NCBI GenBank assembly: GCA_015501075.1
Contig: JADNYJ010000102.1
Location: 80,134 to 144,133, forward strand
DNA from: Gymnopilus junonius
Taxonomy: Eukaryota; Basidiomycota; Agaricomycetes; Agaricales; Galerinaceae
Length of the DNA: 64,000 bases
Direction: 5' to 3'
In this document: positions 24,049-35,171 of the stretch, piece after piece
How the letters are laid out: every line of letters starts with the position of its first letter
Position numbering within the stretch: position 1 is the first letter of the stretch
Notes under the pieces: model-generated
Seen by the model: the letters and a program-made list of their open reading frames with translations, nothing else
Databases searched by the model: none
What the model was told of the DNA's origin: nothing
Made by a program: the position numbers and the translations under genes

Positions 24049-25053
24049 ATGGCTCGAAGAAGAGGACGATTCGCCACTAGTTTTAGTGACAAAGAATTCT
24101 CTGACCCGAACACTGACCGAACCTCTGATGCAGGCATGTCCGACGAATACGAAACACCACCAGAAGGAGAAGAACCTCCTCTAACCCGATCAACTCTCTT
24201 TGGATCTACTGTCCAAGAACCTGGCATACTAAGACATGACTTTGAATCTTTGCTAGATACCCTACTTAGATCCCAACCTGTCTTTTACCCAATGAATGAA
24301 CCCGAAATGCCTGAAGGAACTTCTGACACTGCCCCTGCTGCCCCCACCTCCTCCAATGGAAAAGGAATAGGGATCATTCCTACACCCTTCTCCGGAGACC
24401 GCTCCAAGGTCAAAACTTTCATCCAAGACTTGGGTGACTATTTCGAATTAAATGGCGACATTTACAACACTGACGCCAAGAAAATCATTTTCACCCTTGG
24501 ACTTCTCAAAGGAGGAGAAGCGGAAGCCTGGAAGAAGGCTTGGAGAGAAGACCACACCGAAGAGGTCAAAAACACTGCAGGCGTACCCACCGGAGCTATC
24601 ACCAAAAACTATGGTTCAACCTTAGACTTCGAAAAGGCCTTTAACGAAGCCTTTAAACCAACTGAGATGAAGGACCAAGCATTCTTCAAACTCCGAAACC
24701 TGAAGCAGGGAAAAGCTTCAGCCGCCGAACTGAACACCAAGTTCAATGAACTTGTCAAGACTGCCAAGATTCCCACTACTGGGAATGAGAGCATCTTAAT
24801 CAATTATTACATGAATGCCTTAAACAATTGGCTTCAAGAGAAGATTATGGGACTCGACATACTTCCTACCATGCTCGCCGCCTGGCAGAGGAAGGCAGTC
24901 AAATATGACACCCATTGAATGAACTTAGCGCGCCTCCTGGGCAAGACCAATACCCAGGTGCCAAATGACTGAAAGACTTGGTGGGCTAATTTAGCCAGAG
25001 GAACCCCCACCCGCACTACCATGCCCCAGCCATAGCTGTTATAATCATGAATG
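24049..25053 (+). pseudogene. gypsy gag, 5' part
   Basis: ATG at 24049 (MARRRGRFATSFSDKEF). A disordered acidic leader is followed by a retrotransposon-gag core: GIIPTPFSGDRSKVKTFIQD, FTLGLLKGGEAEAWKKAW, FEKAFNEAFKPTEMKDQAFF and LRNLKQGKASAAELNTKFNE. TGA at 24916-24918 interrupts the frame, which otherwise continues as MNLARLLGKTNTQVPND to a second TGA at 24970-24972 and then KTWWANLARGTPTRTTMPQP before the KDZ transposon cuts in. The gag tail and zinc knuckle resume at about 38.63 kb. Confidence 0.88.
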
Positions 25054-25376
25054 AATCCTGGGTAACTTGCCAACCTACCTGATGCATCCATCCGGGCAAC
25101 TACCCAGGCCTATGGCTGTGCATTGCCTGGGTTATGTAAACAATGCCTGCCAGTGCAGGGATTTAATGCCCAGGCATTGTTTGGGCTGTAGCTCATCGTC
25201 GGGGGTGCTGTTCAGGGCGCGGATAAATCTGATGGGTTCCCCCAATTTTTCTGTACCCATTTCAGGTGTTTGCGTGCCCTAGGGAGGGCGGGATGGGGTG
25301 GATGGCAGGGTATGGGTTTGGATGTAGCTCGGGACAGCATCAAATCCGTGATGTCATAGATTTGATGTCCGTTCCG
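25054..25376 (+). repeat. Left terminal inverted repeat of the KDZ element
   Basis: Matches the reverse complement of 38300-38626 from AATCCTGGGTAACTTGCC inward, roughly 90% identity. Most differences are C/T or G/A, many at CpG. Contains imperfect internal repeats of the words CCTGGGTA, TGCCTGG and TGCCCAGG. Confidence 0.88.
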
Positions 25377-27306
25377 TTGCTGGTTCCAGCTTGCTATTTT
25401 TAATTCCTGGGATCTCCCAGCTGAATTTGGGTGCCAGGCACCTCAGACCAATTATCCCGCATCCGAAAATGGATTGCCTGGCTCAAAACGGGTGGCTGGA
25501 AATAGGCGGCAGCAATTTTCGTTCCCTGGTACCCTTTACTTCTTACTTTTCCTACATATTTGTAATCAATAAGCTCATGTAAGTCGAATATAGCCAATTT
25601 CACCTCCGGAAGAACACTGAAAGGGATGCATGCAAATGCAGGCAGCTGGACAATGCTGGAAACCAGTGTGGGTGTAAGCATTATTAATAGATTTCCAATC
25701 AAATTCTGGCTTTTTGCCTTCCCTTCCTTTCAATTTGCCTGCCCGTTAAAATGTAAGCAGATATTCATAATCTAGACATCAATACAAACCTCCTGATACC
25801 AAATATGTTAGGAATGGAGCAAAGGAAAGGATCCATAGCAATGAAAGCATTTGGATAGCACTCCGGTGCAGCATGGGTGTGAGTGTTATACATAGAATTC
25901 TTTCAAAGAGTAGCTTTTCACCCTCCAGGCTGCTCAATTCGTCTGTCCCTCCATTTTTAAGTGCACATACAGAATCTAGAGGTAAATACAAATACATTGA
26001 TACCAAATTTGTGTAGTATAGAGTACTGGTCAGCATTATAAAAGCTTGGACAATTTGCCATTGGACTGCTGAAGTTACTTTGCCCACAGCATTGGGCATG
26101 TTTCCATTGTATTCTTATGATTTAGAGGTTGCGAATAAAAAAATGACTATTTGCTACTTAAGGTGACCATTTTACATAGCATTATATTACACTAGGCTAA
26201 GAGCGGCAGGCTAATACAGGACTAAAGGACTGCTAGGCATTGAAAGGAGAAAAAGGAGTGGCGCGGTACAAACATCTGCTCAACAGGGAGATGCGAGGAC
26301 CCAGAGCATGGCAAATGAGAGAGGTGGAAAGGCCGTCGTCATCATCAGAAAGACGAGGCACGCACCTCCAGCTAACTGTTGCGGGAGGAGATGGGGCCGC
26401 CAGCAACAGTACCAATCAGCCTCCAGCTCATCTTACGAATGAGGGAGGCAGCAGTGGGTGGTGGGGGCGGCATCTTGATTTTGTATACAAAGGGTGAGGA
26501 GCAAGTCGGGAATGCCTCCAGCTCAGTTGGGTGAGCAGTGGAGGGTGGAAGAGGGGGGAAAACTACCCCCGTCCTGCTCTTGCATGTGAGGGGTGGCTAA
26601 GTGGAGGCGGCGTAAACAGGCCTCCTGCTCACTCTCACTGGTGAGGAGGATGAGACATGCATCAAGTTGTACTGGTCATCAGAGGTAAAGGAGAGGCTAT
26701 GGGAGGGAGTGGTGGTGGTGGTGGAAAGACGAGGTCAACAATGTTGAAGGTATTGTTGATCGCTTCAGAGTTTGCAGCAGGGGGGGTTCCCAGGCTTGAT
26801 AAAAATAGATATTTGTGTTCATCTTGTGCTGGTTCCATTTACCAATTGTGCCCCTTCAGTAATGACTACATGAATGTTTTCTAGACATCGCTACAAACAG
26901 TCGATGTAATTTTTATGGGACGAATGTAGGAGGAAAGGAGGGAAAATTAACGGAAGATAGGTGACTGCTTAACTGCATCTCCAGCACGTTCCCATCTATA
27001 TCCAAAATTAGATTTCTTTCTTTCATGAGCCCTCCCCCTCGATAATGTCTGTCCACTGTTAAATAAACTAGATAGACATATTCTCCTCGCATTCCTGAAT
27101 CTAGTGATGTAAAATTCGCAGCAGGAACATAGCGGGAAGGTGTCCGAAAAGTACAATCTTTCCAATGTCATGCCTTATTTAGGAATAAGTGGGACTTAGC
27201 AAATATTTTGCGCCCTTGGTGCGCATACCCTCCACGAACTCACTTGAATTTGAATGAATATACAGCCCATAGCCTCGAATGTAGTATGATATTTACAATA
27301 CAATGA
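25377..27306. other. KDZ subterminal region with degenerate tandem repeats
   Basis: No supported gene. Between about 25560 and 26090 two or three diverged copies of a ~200-bp unit can be followed (each with CAGxxTGGGTGTxAG, then AATCTAGA or AATCTAGAGG, then GATACCAAAT). From 26330 to 26660 the DNA is G-rich with repeated CTCCAGCTxA words. These may be subterminal transposase-binding or spacer sequences, which is inference. Confidence 0.45.
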
Positions 27307-30300
27307 TCAGTCTTCCTCCTCCTCTAAAATGTTATCATCCCAATCATTGTCCAGACCTCCTTCCAGCTGCTCATCGGCATCATCATCATCGTCATCGTCA
27401 TTGTCATCATTATCGTCACCGGTATCCTTCTGAGAGGCTGGCGTGGTGTGCGAATCATTGCTTGCTTCCTTCTCAGAGTCTTCCAATGGGGCCTTCCAAA
27501 GTTTGTGAAAGTGAGCAGCAAGTTGTGATTGGAGGCTCGACTGTCTGAGAGTGAAGGCCTGGACACCTTCCGCCATACTCTTCTCCAAACCAGTCCACGT
27601 ACACTGTCGATCCTGCCACCAATGTGACTTCCACTCCAGAAAAGCAAGGACCCGACGCATCTCCTCCTTAAGGAGCATGACCTCCTCTGTAGCCCTGGCA
27701 GCTCTAGCTTGACTCTTAGCCCACTCAACCCTTAATATATCGTCTTTGTCTTCCTCGCTATCATTCGAAGGGATAGTCAACCAAATCCATGAAAGTGTCC
27801 TCCTTGTTTCACCAGTGCCATCACGCCGTGTCCGCACTTCATTGAACAGCTTGAACTCTTGGTTATCTCCAGTGTTGGGTGCTGTGGAAGGCCCAGCCAC
27901 ATGATTGTCCTCCAATGTTCCAGGACGGCCTGCTTTTGGATGAAGGTGGTTGGGGTCTTGATACCCTCGAATGTCACTGTCATTGAGAGGGCGAAATGTC
28001 TCCTCCCATTTACCTGGCCCTGCCAACTCCAACTTTGCAGCACGAGATGCTCGATAGCAATCTGCTGCATTCCGAGCCTTCAGATGAACGCGGCCGATGA
28101 CAGATCTTGAGCGCATTCCATCTTGTTGACCACGGAGGTTCTTGTTTTTGAAATGGATCATGCACCTTTTGACTTGGAGGATTCAGTGGAGCTTTTGTAA
28201 TGAGTCCATGCATTGGGCACCTCGGAGCTGCTCTTCGATTTCTGGGAGGCCCACCAGGCAGACCTGTGAATGAATGAGGGCTGGTATGCGGGAAGGTAGC
28301 CATAGCACAGCATCTTCTGGTTTGTTTGAAGAACTACCCTCCGGTGTGTCTTGCGGCTTGTCTGACCCCTTCTCCCCTTTTTGTGATGTGGCTGAAGAGT
28401 GCGAGAGGTTGGTTTCATATTGAAGAAGCCCAGGTATGTATATAGGAAGAAGCTTCTCCCAAGCTCGCAACCAAACATGCAAGCTATTATGCTCCTCTGT
28501 AATGCTTTGTTCATCCCCAAGGGTTGTACTGATTTTCGATGCGATGGTCACATTTAAACGCTTGAGACAACATCTAGTAAAGGGTAAGCACAGCTTAGAA
28601 CATAAAGCGCGATATTTAAGCCTTACTGTGCCTCCTCCAAGTCCAGCCCCATTTGAATAAAGCCAGCCGCCAATGTCTCGTGCAAAGATACACCACCTTC
28701 CGCAATTCTACGCTCTTCTTCTTCTGCAAGCTCTTTCTTGATTTGAGCTTTGGACATGTCTACTCAAATGTGAGCTAGAATCCAATAAAGACATTTCAAA
28801 GGGAAAAGAAACTTACAAGCATCATCCAAATGATAGGGATTCACTGCCTTCTTTGGAAAACTATCAGCCTCCCAATCCTGACACATCGTCTCCCACTTCT
28901 GTACAAGATCAGGATCCAAAGATGCCGTTAATCCACAATGTCCTTCTTGCTGTAAGTTGTGCTGAGCTACTGCCGCTTTGTACCACTGCAGCAATGTAGA
29001 GCCTAAACCAATGTACTTCAGCCAATTCCAAAACCCGAAATGATCGTCAAGAACGTCTTGACGAGATCCTGGACCCTGGGTTTTGGTAGAGTTTGAAAGT
29101 GCATTGTGAGGAGCCCAAACTCGTTCTGGGCATTCACAGTCAGAAAAGCCAATGCCTTTGATAAGATTGAGAGAGTACACTTGGTGGTCTTTCTGCTCGT
29201 GCATGGGCTCATGAAGTTTTGGAATAGCGGGGACCAGAGTTGTATTGGGTCGAGGTTTAATAGAATCGGGCCAGTGGTTGTCGATACGTGAGAAAAGATT
29301 GGTGAACCATTGACAAGCGATGTCATAGCTGATGAGAACAAGAAGGATGAGGACATATTGAAGAACAGAACCGAAGATATAGTCCATATTTGTGTAACTA
29401 TCAAGGTGGTTAGGATCACGCTTGAAACATACAGGTGAAGCACATACTGCTCGCCTTTCTGCAAGTTTCCAACCCCCGATGGAAATATCATCTCCGAATG
29501 ACCACAAACCACAGCACGACACCTGTGTATCTAAGGCCCACTGAAAATTTGGAATTTGCTTTCGCCAGTGCCTGAAAGCCGACACAAGTGCTTATCTGTG
29601 AAAAAACAAATAGCTGTCAATTAACAAGCTCAAATTGAACAAATGCAAGACTTACATCTTCATCACTAGCTCTGCTCAAAACATAGGATTCTAGGCTTGA
29701 CGTGGCACCAGGTATGCCCAACCAACTCCAAGGCCCGGATCTTGTGAGTAATTGGATACAAGTTGGTTCTTCAAGCGAAAGTTTGCGTCCATACACATAA
29801 TCATCATGAAAAGAAATCTACAGATGTTTAGAGGGAAGTGGGGTCACGAAAGAGTGGCAGGACTTACTTGAGCTTTTCGGGCACGTTCACCCAATCTTCC
29901 GGCAGGTTGATGCCTGGATGGGGGCAAGACGGACATCATATAGCAAGCTCTCCAGTTTTCATGCCATTGACGCCGGTGGGATCGTTGGCTCTGCCAGCCC
30001 ACTTCAGCATCTTGAGGTGGCACCATTGAAGTATCATTCAGAAAAGCAGCTTGTAGTGTGATTTCGGGACACCCATTCCGGTGTTGGTTGTCAACTTCTC
30101 GAGTGCCCGGTAGAAGTCATAAGTGGAAGCCTTTGTTGTTAAGGTGAATTTGTGGAGGTGTTCGAGTAATTGGAATGAAGCGCAGGTCTTGATTTTGATA
30201 TGTGAAGCTGGGTAAAGCTGGCAGCGAAGGAGTTGGATATTGGGAGGTAGAGCACGTGGACATCCACAGTAGCAAATGGTGACATCATGTATACCATTGG

Positions 30301-30908
30301 TATGAAGAACGAGCATGTTGGTATGCGCTGGAATCGGGTTTTCGCAGAATGAGCCAGCGTGATTAAGTTGCAGCTTGAGGCCTAAAGATTTGAGGGAGAT
30401 GGTAAGAAATTTGTGGCCATCCCATCTCTAGACATAAGTAAAGGATTAAAATTGGGTTATTGGCTAGCAAACAGAACACAGATGCAGACGTACCTCTATT
30501 TGGTGGAAGGGATGGACTCGGTGCCTCCTGACACAACACAAGCTGCAAGTCAAATCAGGGACCAAGCATTCTTTGCAATGGTATTCAGGCCGAGCAGGAG
30601 ATGAGACAGACCAAGCCAAGCAGTCAGGACACTGCTCGGCACTTCGAAAGTCTCCATGGCCTGACCAGCGAAGAAGTTCATCCAGAAAAATTTGTCGATA
30701 CTGCTCTTTCCATACAACATGTGGTCGCACCTAGGAGGAAGCAAGTTAGATAAAGCAAACAACATCAAATTCGAACGTGGTTTCCTTTTCAACCTAGACT
30801 GCCTTCTCTGACATGGATGAAATCCTCGCCTTCATCATCTTCCAGGCTGACCCAGTCGCTGTGAAATCTCTGCAGTTGAAGGCATTGCCATTTGGCAGGT
30901 CTATCCAT
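27307..30908 (-). pseudogene. KDZ transposase with CxC2 zinc domain
   Basis: Multi-exon gene read from about ATG 30908 (MDRPAKWQCLQ). After exons for FIHVRPHVVWKEQYRQIFLD comes a cysteine cluster: CPDCLAWSVSS...YHCKECLVPDLTCSLCCVRRHRVHPFH and ICYCGCPRALPPNIQLLRC. This is the CxC2 domain found next to fungal KDZ transposases. The catalytic part has SYDIACQWFTNLFSRI and GFSDCECPERVWAPHN, the D and E signature blocks; the family usually has a glycine where this copy has C in SDCEC. Helical segments follow, then an acidic D/E-rich tail ending at 27307. Two in-frame TGA codons (30038-30040 and 29936-29938) sit where arginine is expected, so this copy is inactive. Confidence 0.85.
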
Positions 30909-31861
30909 GGCATTGAGGGAGGGAAGGGACAGGGAGTAAAGAAATATATGTCAGTAGTCTACGCAGTCAAGATTGTTGATCATATCATGCCGGTAAATCA
31001 TGTGACCAACCATTTCCTGTGATCCCGCATTGGCTGGTACAACACCGATCCCCGCATTGTGTAATGAGTTCTTGACCTACGATCGACATTTTTGGTTTAA
31101 TCAAGAGCTTATGAGGATTAGAATCGATTTATTACAGTTGTAAAGCTTAGGTAAACATCCGATAATGCAAAATTTGGTGCAACGCTGCATGCAGCTTGTG
31201 GCTTGGGAAATCATGTGACCATTTTTCCACCGCACTTCATTAATTTCATTAAGTCCAAGCTCACCTTGCTCTCTAGGCAACTTGCACTGACCTTCAGACT
31301 GATTTGTTGCTTTAACTAAATTAAATCAGAATTGACGATAGCTTCTCTAATTTATACAGTACTTTTCTGATCTAATTGGGAATAAATGTCTTTTCTTTGG
31401 TAATTGTTTCGCTGGGTTAGGCCTGCGTGGCGGTTTCAGGACAGACATGAAGATGTCGAAACTGCATTATAGGATAACAACGAAAGAAACTCCTTAAATA
31501 AACCTACCATTGTCTTTACATGATATGCAGGGAAGCCATATCTAAAATTATGAAGCATGAAATAGATTTTGGCAAAGTGGAACCTCGAAACAAGCTTCAC
31601 ATAGCATTTCCAACATTGAAGTCTTGTGCCCTCCAAGTGCAAACATTTGGTGGCCCTCAAAGACAGAACAAATTAGCTATTTCTGAATGAAATTACTGTT
31701 AGTTTTATCTAGTATGATTTATCTACCATTGACTTCAATTTAATAAAGATCCCTTCCTGTATAACTTCTACATTGAGCAATGGGAGGCGTTGTATGCCAA
31801 TGCCTTGCACATCTAAATTTAGATTCAGTCTCTTTCCTTTTGGGTCACTTGAAACCTTCAG
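30909..31861. other. Spacer inside the KDZ element
   Basis: Separates the transposase start from the first accessory gene, which is divergently oriented. AT-rich, without a supported reading frame. It may hold a shared bidirectional promoter. Confidence 0.4.
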
Positions 31862-32537
31862 ATGAATGACTACCACTCCTCACACGAACACATCTTCCTT
31901 CAACCTGCTGGTATGCATTCCAGGCTTTTGTTCATCAAATATGACTAACATACTCTTACAGGGTGCTTAAAGCCTACCCCATCTCTCATGCCTCCAACTT
32001 GGTTAGGATATGCAGACCCACTGACAGCAGAGGAACACCGACGTGCTCAAAAGCGCGATTTCTATAGGCTGTATGCTGCCCCTTCTATCTCACATTTTCT
32101 CAGTACTATTCCTTGTTTTATTACAGGAATGTGTTTAGTGAGTGCAAGAAAGTGCGTCGACGAGCCGAACAGTGAGTTGTACTTTCTGTGCTTATTACCC
32201 TCTTCCTGATGTGTCATTTCTCGAGTTAGCAAGAAAAATTCTCTCTCAAGCGAGGAGGAGGAGGCTCAATGGCTCCGCAGGGAGCATCAATGGGAAACTG
32301 ATGCTCGCTACAGAGCAGCGCACTGCGAGTTATTAAGGCTTAAAGCCATCCAATACCAGTAAGTTCTGGTCTAACTCTGATGTGATATCCAAATTCAAAT
32401 TCTTCTTTTCATGCAGTCATGCTAAGAAATGACATAACAAGATTGTGGAGGATGAAGCTGAATTCCAGCAGCTCATGTCCCAAGATTTCGAGGCGGTTGT
32501 GGGATTCGGTGTCGACGGGGAACTATGCCCAAACTAA
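31862..32537 (+). pseudogene. KDZ accessory gene A, small charged coiled-coil protein
   Basis: Five exons assemble by GT-AG rules from ATG 31862 (MNDYHSSHEHIFLQPAG). Joins are: intron ending at TTACAG before GGTGCTTAAAG; exon MPPTWLGYADPLTAEEHRRA; intron opening GTATGCTGCC; exon NVFSECKKVRRRAEH; intron; exon rich in E, R and Q (SSEEEEAQWLREHQW); intron; exon starting HAKK. TGA at 32430-32432 follows HAKK, after which the frame reads HNKIVEDEAEFQQLMSQDFE to TAA at 32535. About 150 residues, basic then acidic, probably helical. I recall similar short proteins across Agaricomycetes but know no function. Confidence 0.6.
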
Positions 32538-32640
32538 GTCTTGTAATTTCACAGCCCGAAATCATGATGAATCAATATATTGCACTATAACCTAAGTCTC
32601 GTAATTTCCCGAAATCATGATGAATCAATATATTGCACTG
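32533..32640. repeat. Tandem duplication, ~55-bp unit
   Basis: Two adjacent copies of CTAAGTCT(T/C)GTAATTTC...CCGAAATCATGATGAATC...TATTGCACT, the first with a 4-5 bp insertion. Lies between the convergent 3' ends of accessory genes A and B. Confidence 0.85.
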
Positions 32641-32800
32641 GCTGTAAGCAACGGCACTAGCAGTAACTAAAGGAGTAAGCACTGTGGGGTGTAACGAGTG
32701 TGAGATGGTAATGAGGGTGAGAGCGGTAAAGACGGTAGCAAAAGGAAGACATATAAGTTGAAGTACAGCATAATAGGAAGCGGAGCATAGAGGAAGGCAT

Positions 32801-32898
32801 ACACATAGCATACAAGCATAGATTGTTGGAATGAAGCATTGAAGAAATTACACATAGCATATGAGCATAGATTGTTGGAATGAAGCATTGAAGAAATT
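32801..32898. repeat. Tandem duplication, 49-bp unit, reaching the stop of gene B
   Basis: Copies at 32801-32849 and 32850-32898 differ at only two positions. The second copy ends on the stop codon (32897-32899) of accessory gene B, so the duplication involved its 3' end. Confidence 0.85.
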
Positions 32899-34465
32899 AC
32901 TTGTTAGCACCGGCAGTTCTCTTACGAGAGGTGCGAGTCTTGCGAGTGGTGACACTGGCAGAAGGGGAAGGAGAGGAAGGGGCAGGAGAAGCAGTGGCCT
33001 GAGATGTGGTGGCAGCAGGGGGTCCAAGGATGTCACCCATGGAATCAAGTTCTTCATGACTGAAGTCTACCAGGCCAAGCCATTCAGTGTCAGAATCATC
33101 ATCAAATGATGCAGTAGTAAGCTGACCTGCATGATCCCGTGGTACAGACTGAGGTGCTGGGGAAGAACGAGGTGCACCAGTGGCAAAAAGGCCAGAATAA
33201 TTGACTGCCTTGTTGTTCCTAGATTCGCTAGACGTTGATTTGCTGAAAGCCAAATGTATTGTGTCATGTTGACGCTTCTTTGCTGAGAGATCCTTGTTGA
33301 TAACTGCATTTGATGATGGCCCTTCCTCAGCAGAATTTTCGTCTGAAGGCCACTTGATGCACTTCAAGCTTGTGACTGGACTAGACGTGGGTGGAGTACT
33401 ATGGAAGGGGTATGGTGCATCGAATGCTGAAGGGACTTGAGGTGCTATGAAGGGAGAAGGATGAGGTAAAGCCTTTGGGTATGAGGGTATATGCTGGAGG
33501 CATGGATCTTCCTCCCGATCGACAATGACAGCCCATTGTTTACCCTTCATATCTGCATTCTGACCACTGCTGTCAAACTCATTGTCTGATCCATCTTCTG
33601 AACCAGAAGATGAAATGGGAATAGCACGAGAGTGGATGGTATGCACAGCAGCCACTTCAGACAAAGGAGAAGGGGCAGACAGAGCTGGGTCGATCTCGGG
33701 TTGGGCCAAACTGTGGGGATTATGATCCGGCACATTGGGAACAGGTACAAGGGCAATGACGGGCACATCTCTTGGGCGATTCCTGGGAAGGACCCTTCTT
33801 GGAACAGGAGTCGGATCCATGGAGTGAACCATAATAGCTTCTTCTGTGGAGGAGCTGAGATCAATTGCTTCTTCAGCGGGGGAGCCAAGATCCAAATGCA
33901 GAAGGGAATCCAAAGGTTGATTCACAAGGGGGTGACTTGTACATTGCCATTATTGTATTGGGCACGATAGTAGCCCAAAGCCTCATTAAAGTTGTTGGTA
34001 AGCATAAACCATATCTCGCTTTGATGTCTAATCAGCTCCATAAAGAAGCTGAGAAAAAATTAGATTTGAAGACGCTTGCTTGAAAAAAGATGCTCAACCC
34101 ACCTGAAGTTGTGAATGACGCCAACAGGTTGGCCAATAATAATAGTTGCGAAGAAGGCAGGTGCTTCAATACCAGGGTCGATGAGCATGGAAGGATGAGG
34201 GGCAGACTCCGAGGAGTGATTCCGTATATTTGCGGGGTTAGCATTGCACGTATCACTTTGCCTGGCTTGAGAGCCTAAAAGGAGTGATGATAGAGTAGTC
34301 AATACGAGATCCACAAATAAGATCTCAAGACTTACTGGCAGGGGAAGCCAGCCCTGCAGTGACGGTGTGTCCAGGAGGGGCAGAGGGAGCAGCAGTGGCA
34401 TCAGGAGCAGTGGCGGCGGCACTGGAGGCAGGCGAGGGTGAGGTTGAAGCAGATTTAAGTTGCAT
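32897..34465 (-). pseudogene. KDZ accessory gene B, RNase H1 N-terminal-like domain protein
   Basis: Starts at ATG 34465 (MQLKSASTSPSPASS), a Ser/Ala/Pro-rich leader. An intron opening GTAAGTCTTG joins it to an exon with IDPGIEAPAFFATIIIGQPV. A second intron (GTGGGTTGAG...TTTCTCAG) joins VIHNF to SFFMELIRHQSEIWFML, then FNEALGYYRAQYNNG. This block resembles the caulimovirus-VI/RNase H1 hybrid-binding fold (F-x-I-x-x-G-x-P-x-G, then EAL-x-Y), an inference from pattern only. A one-base deletion in a C-run near 33927 shifts the frame. The remaining 340 codons are disordered, with Ser/Pro and acidic stretches and a basic tail (TTRKTRTSRKRTAGANK) resembling a nuclear signal. Confidence 0.6.
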
Positions 34466-35171
34466 TGTTAGTTGGTTTCTTCCAGTTGAATTGGCTGAGC
34501 TTTTATACATCGAAACATGCGATTTTCGAGGACCATCCATGTGAATAATTTCCATCTCGAATCGACCCTTCAAGATTCGGTGCAGGAGATAAGTTTCAGC
34601 ATGACATTTCTTTGGTGAACAAAGAATACCTTATCAGAAAGAAAACCCGATTAAATCTCCAGGAAAAAAAGTGCGAAGAAGTATTGGTGACCGGCTTGAC
34701 ACATGTAGCACGGTTTGGATATCCCGGTAGATCACTATACTTGCTTATATGATATTGAAGGCATAATGTGGTGCCTCTCGGCGCGACTTCTGCAGAAAAT
34801 ACGTCTTGGTAAATCACGACTTTCACTGAAGATTATAACCAGAGACTTACAGAATATTGTGCATTGCCCAGTGCTCCAACACATTCCAGTGTTTCATTTC
34901 CAGGACTCCAGACATCCCTGGACTTCATCAGCTTCATCGGGACTGCAGAGTTGAAGCTTCGCAGTTGACCACTAGAGAACTCTGCTCTGAAAAATTACTG
35001 TAAGTTACGGCTGTCATTCAGATGAGAATTAGAGACTCACAATGGCACAGTTTATCTGGTTCCCAAATATATTGTGGTCCTTGGTTAATTCTTGCCAAAA
35101 TAGAGTGTCAGTATTTTGAATGATATCATTGATCTACATGACGAGCTCACCAGTCTAAATAGTTGCTCACC

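Noticed and set aside
27303..27548. Plus-strand frame with a His-rich run
   Set aside because: It is the antisense shadow of the acidic D/E-rich tail of the KDZ transposase.
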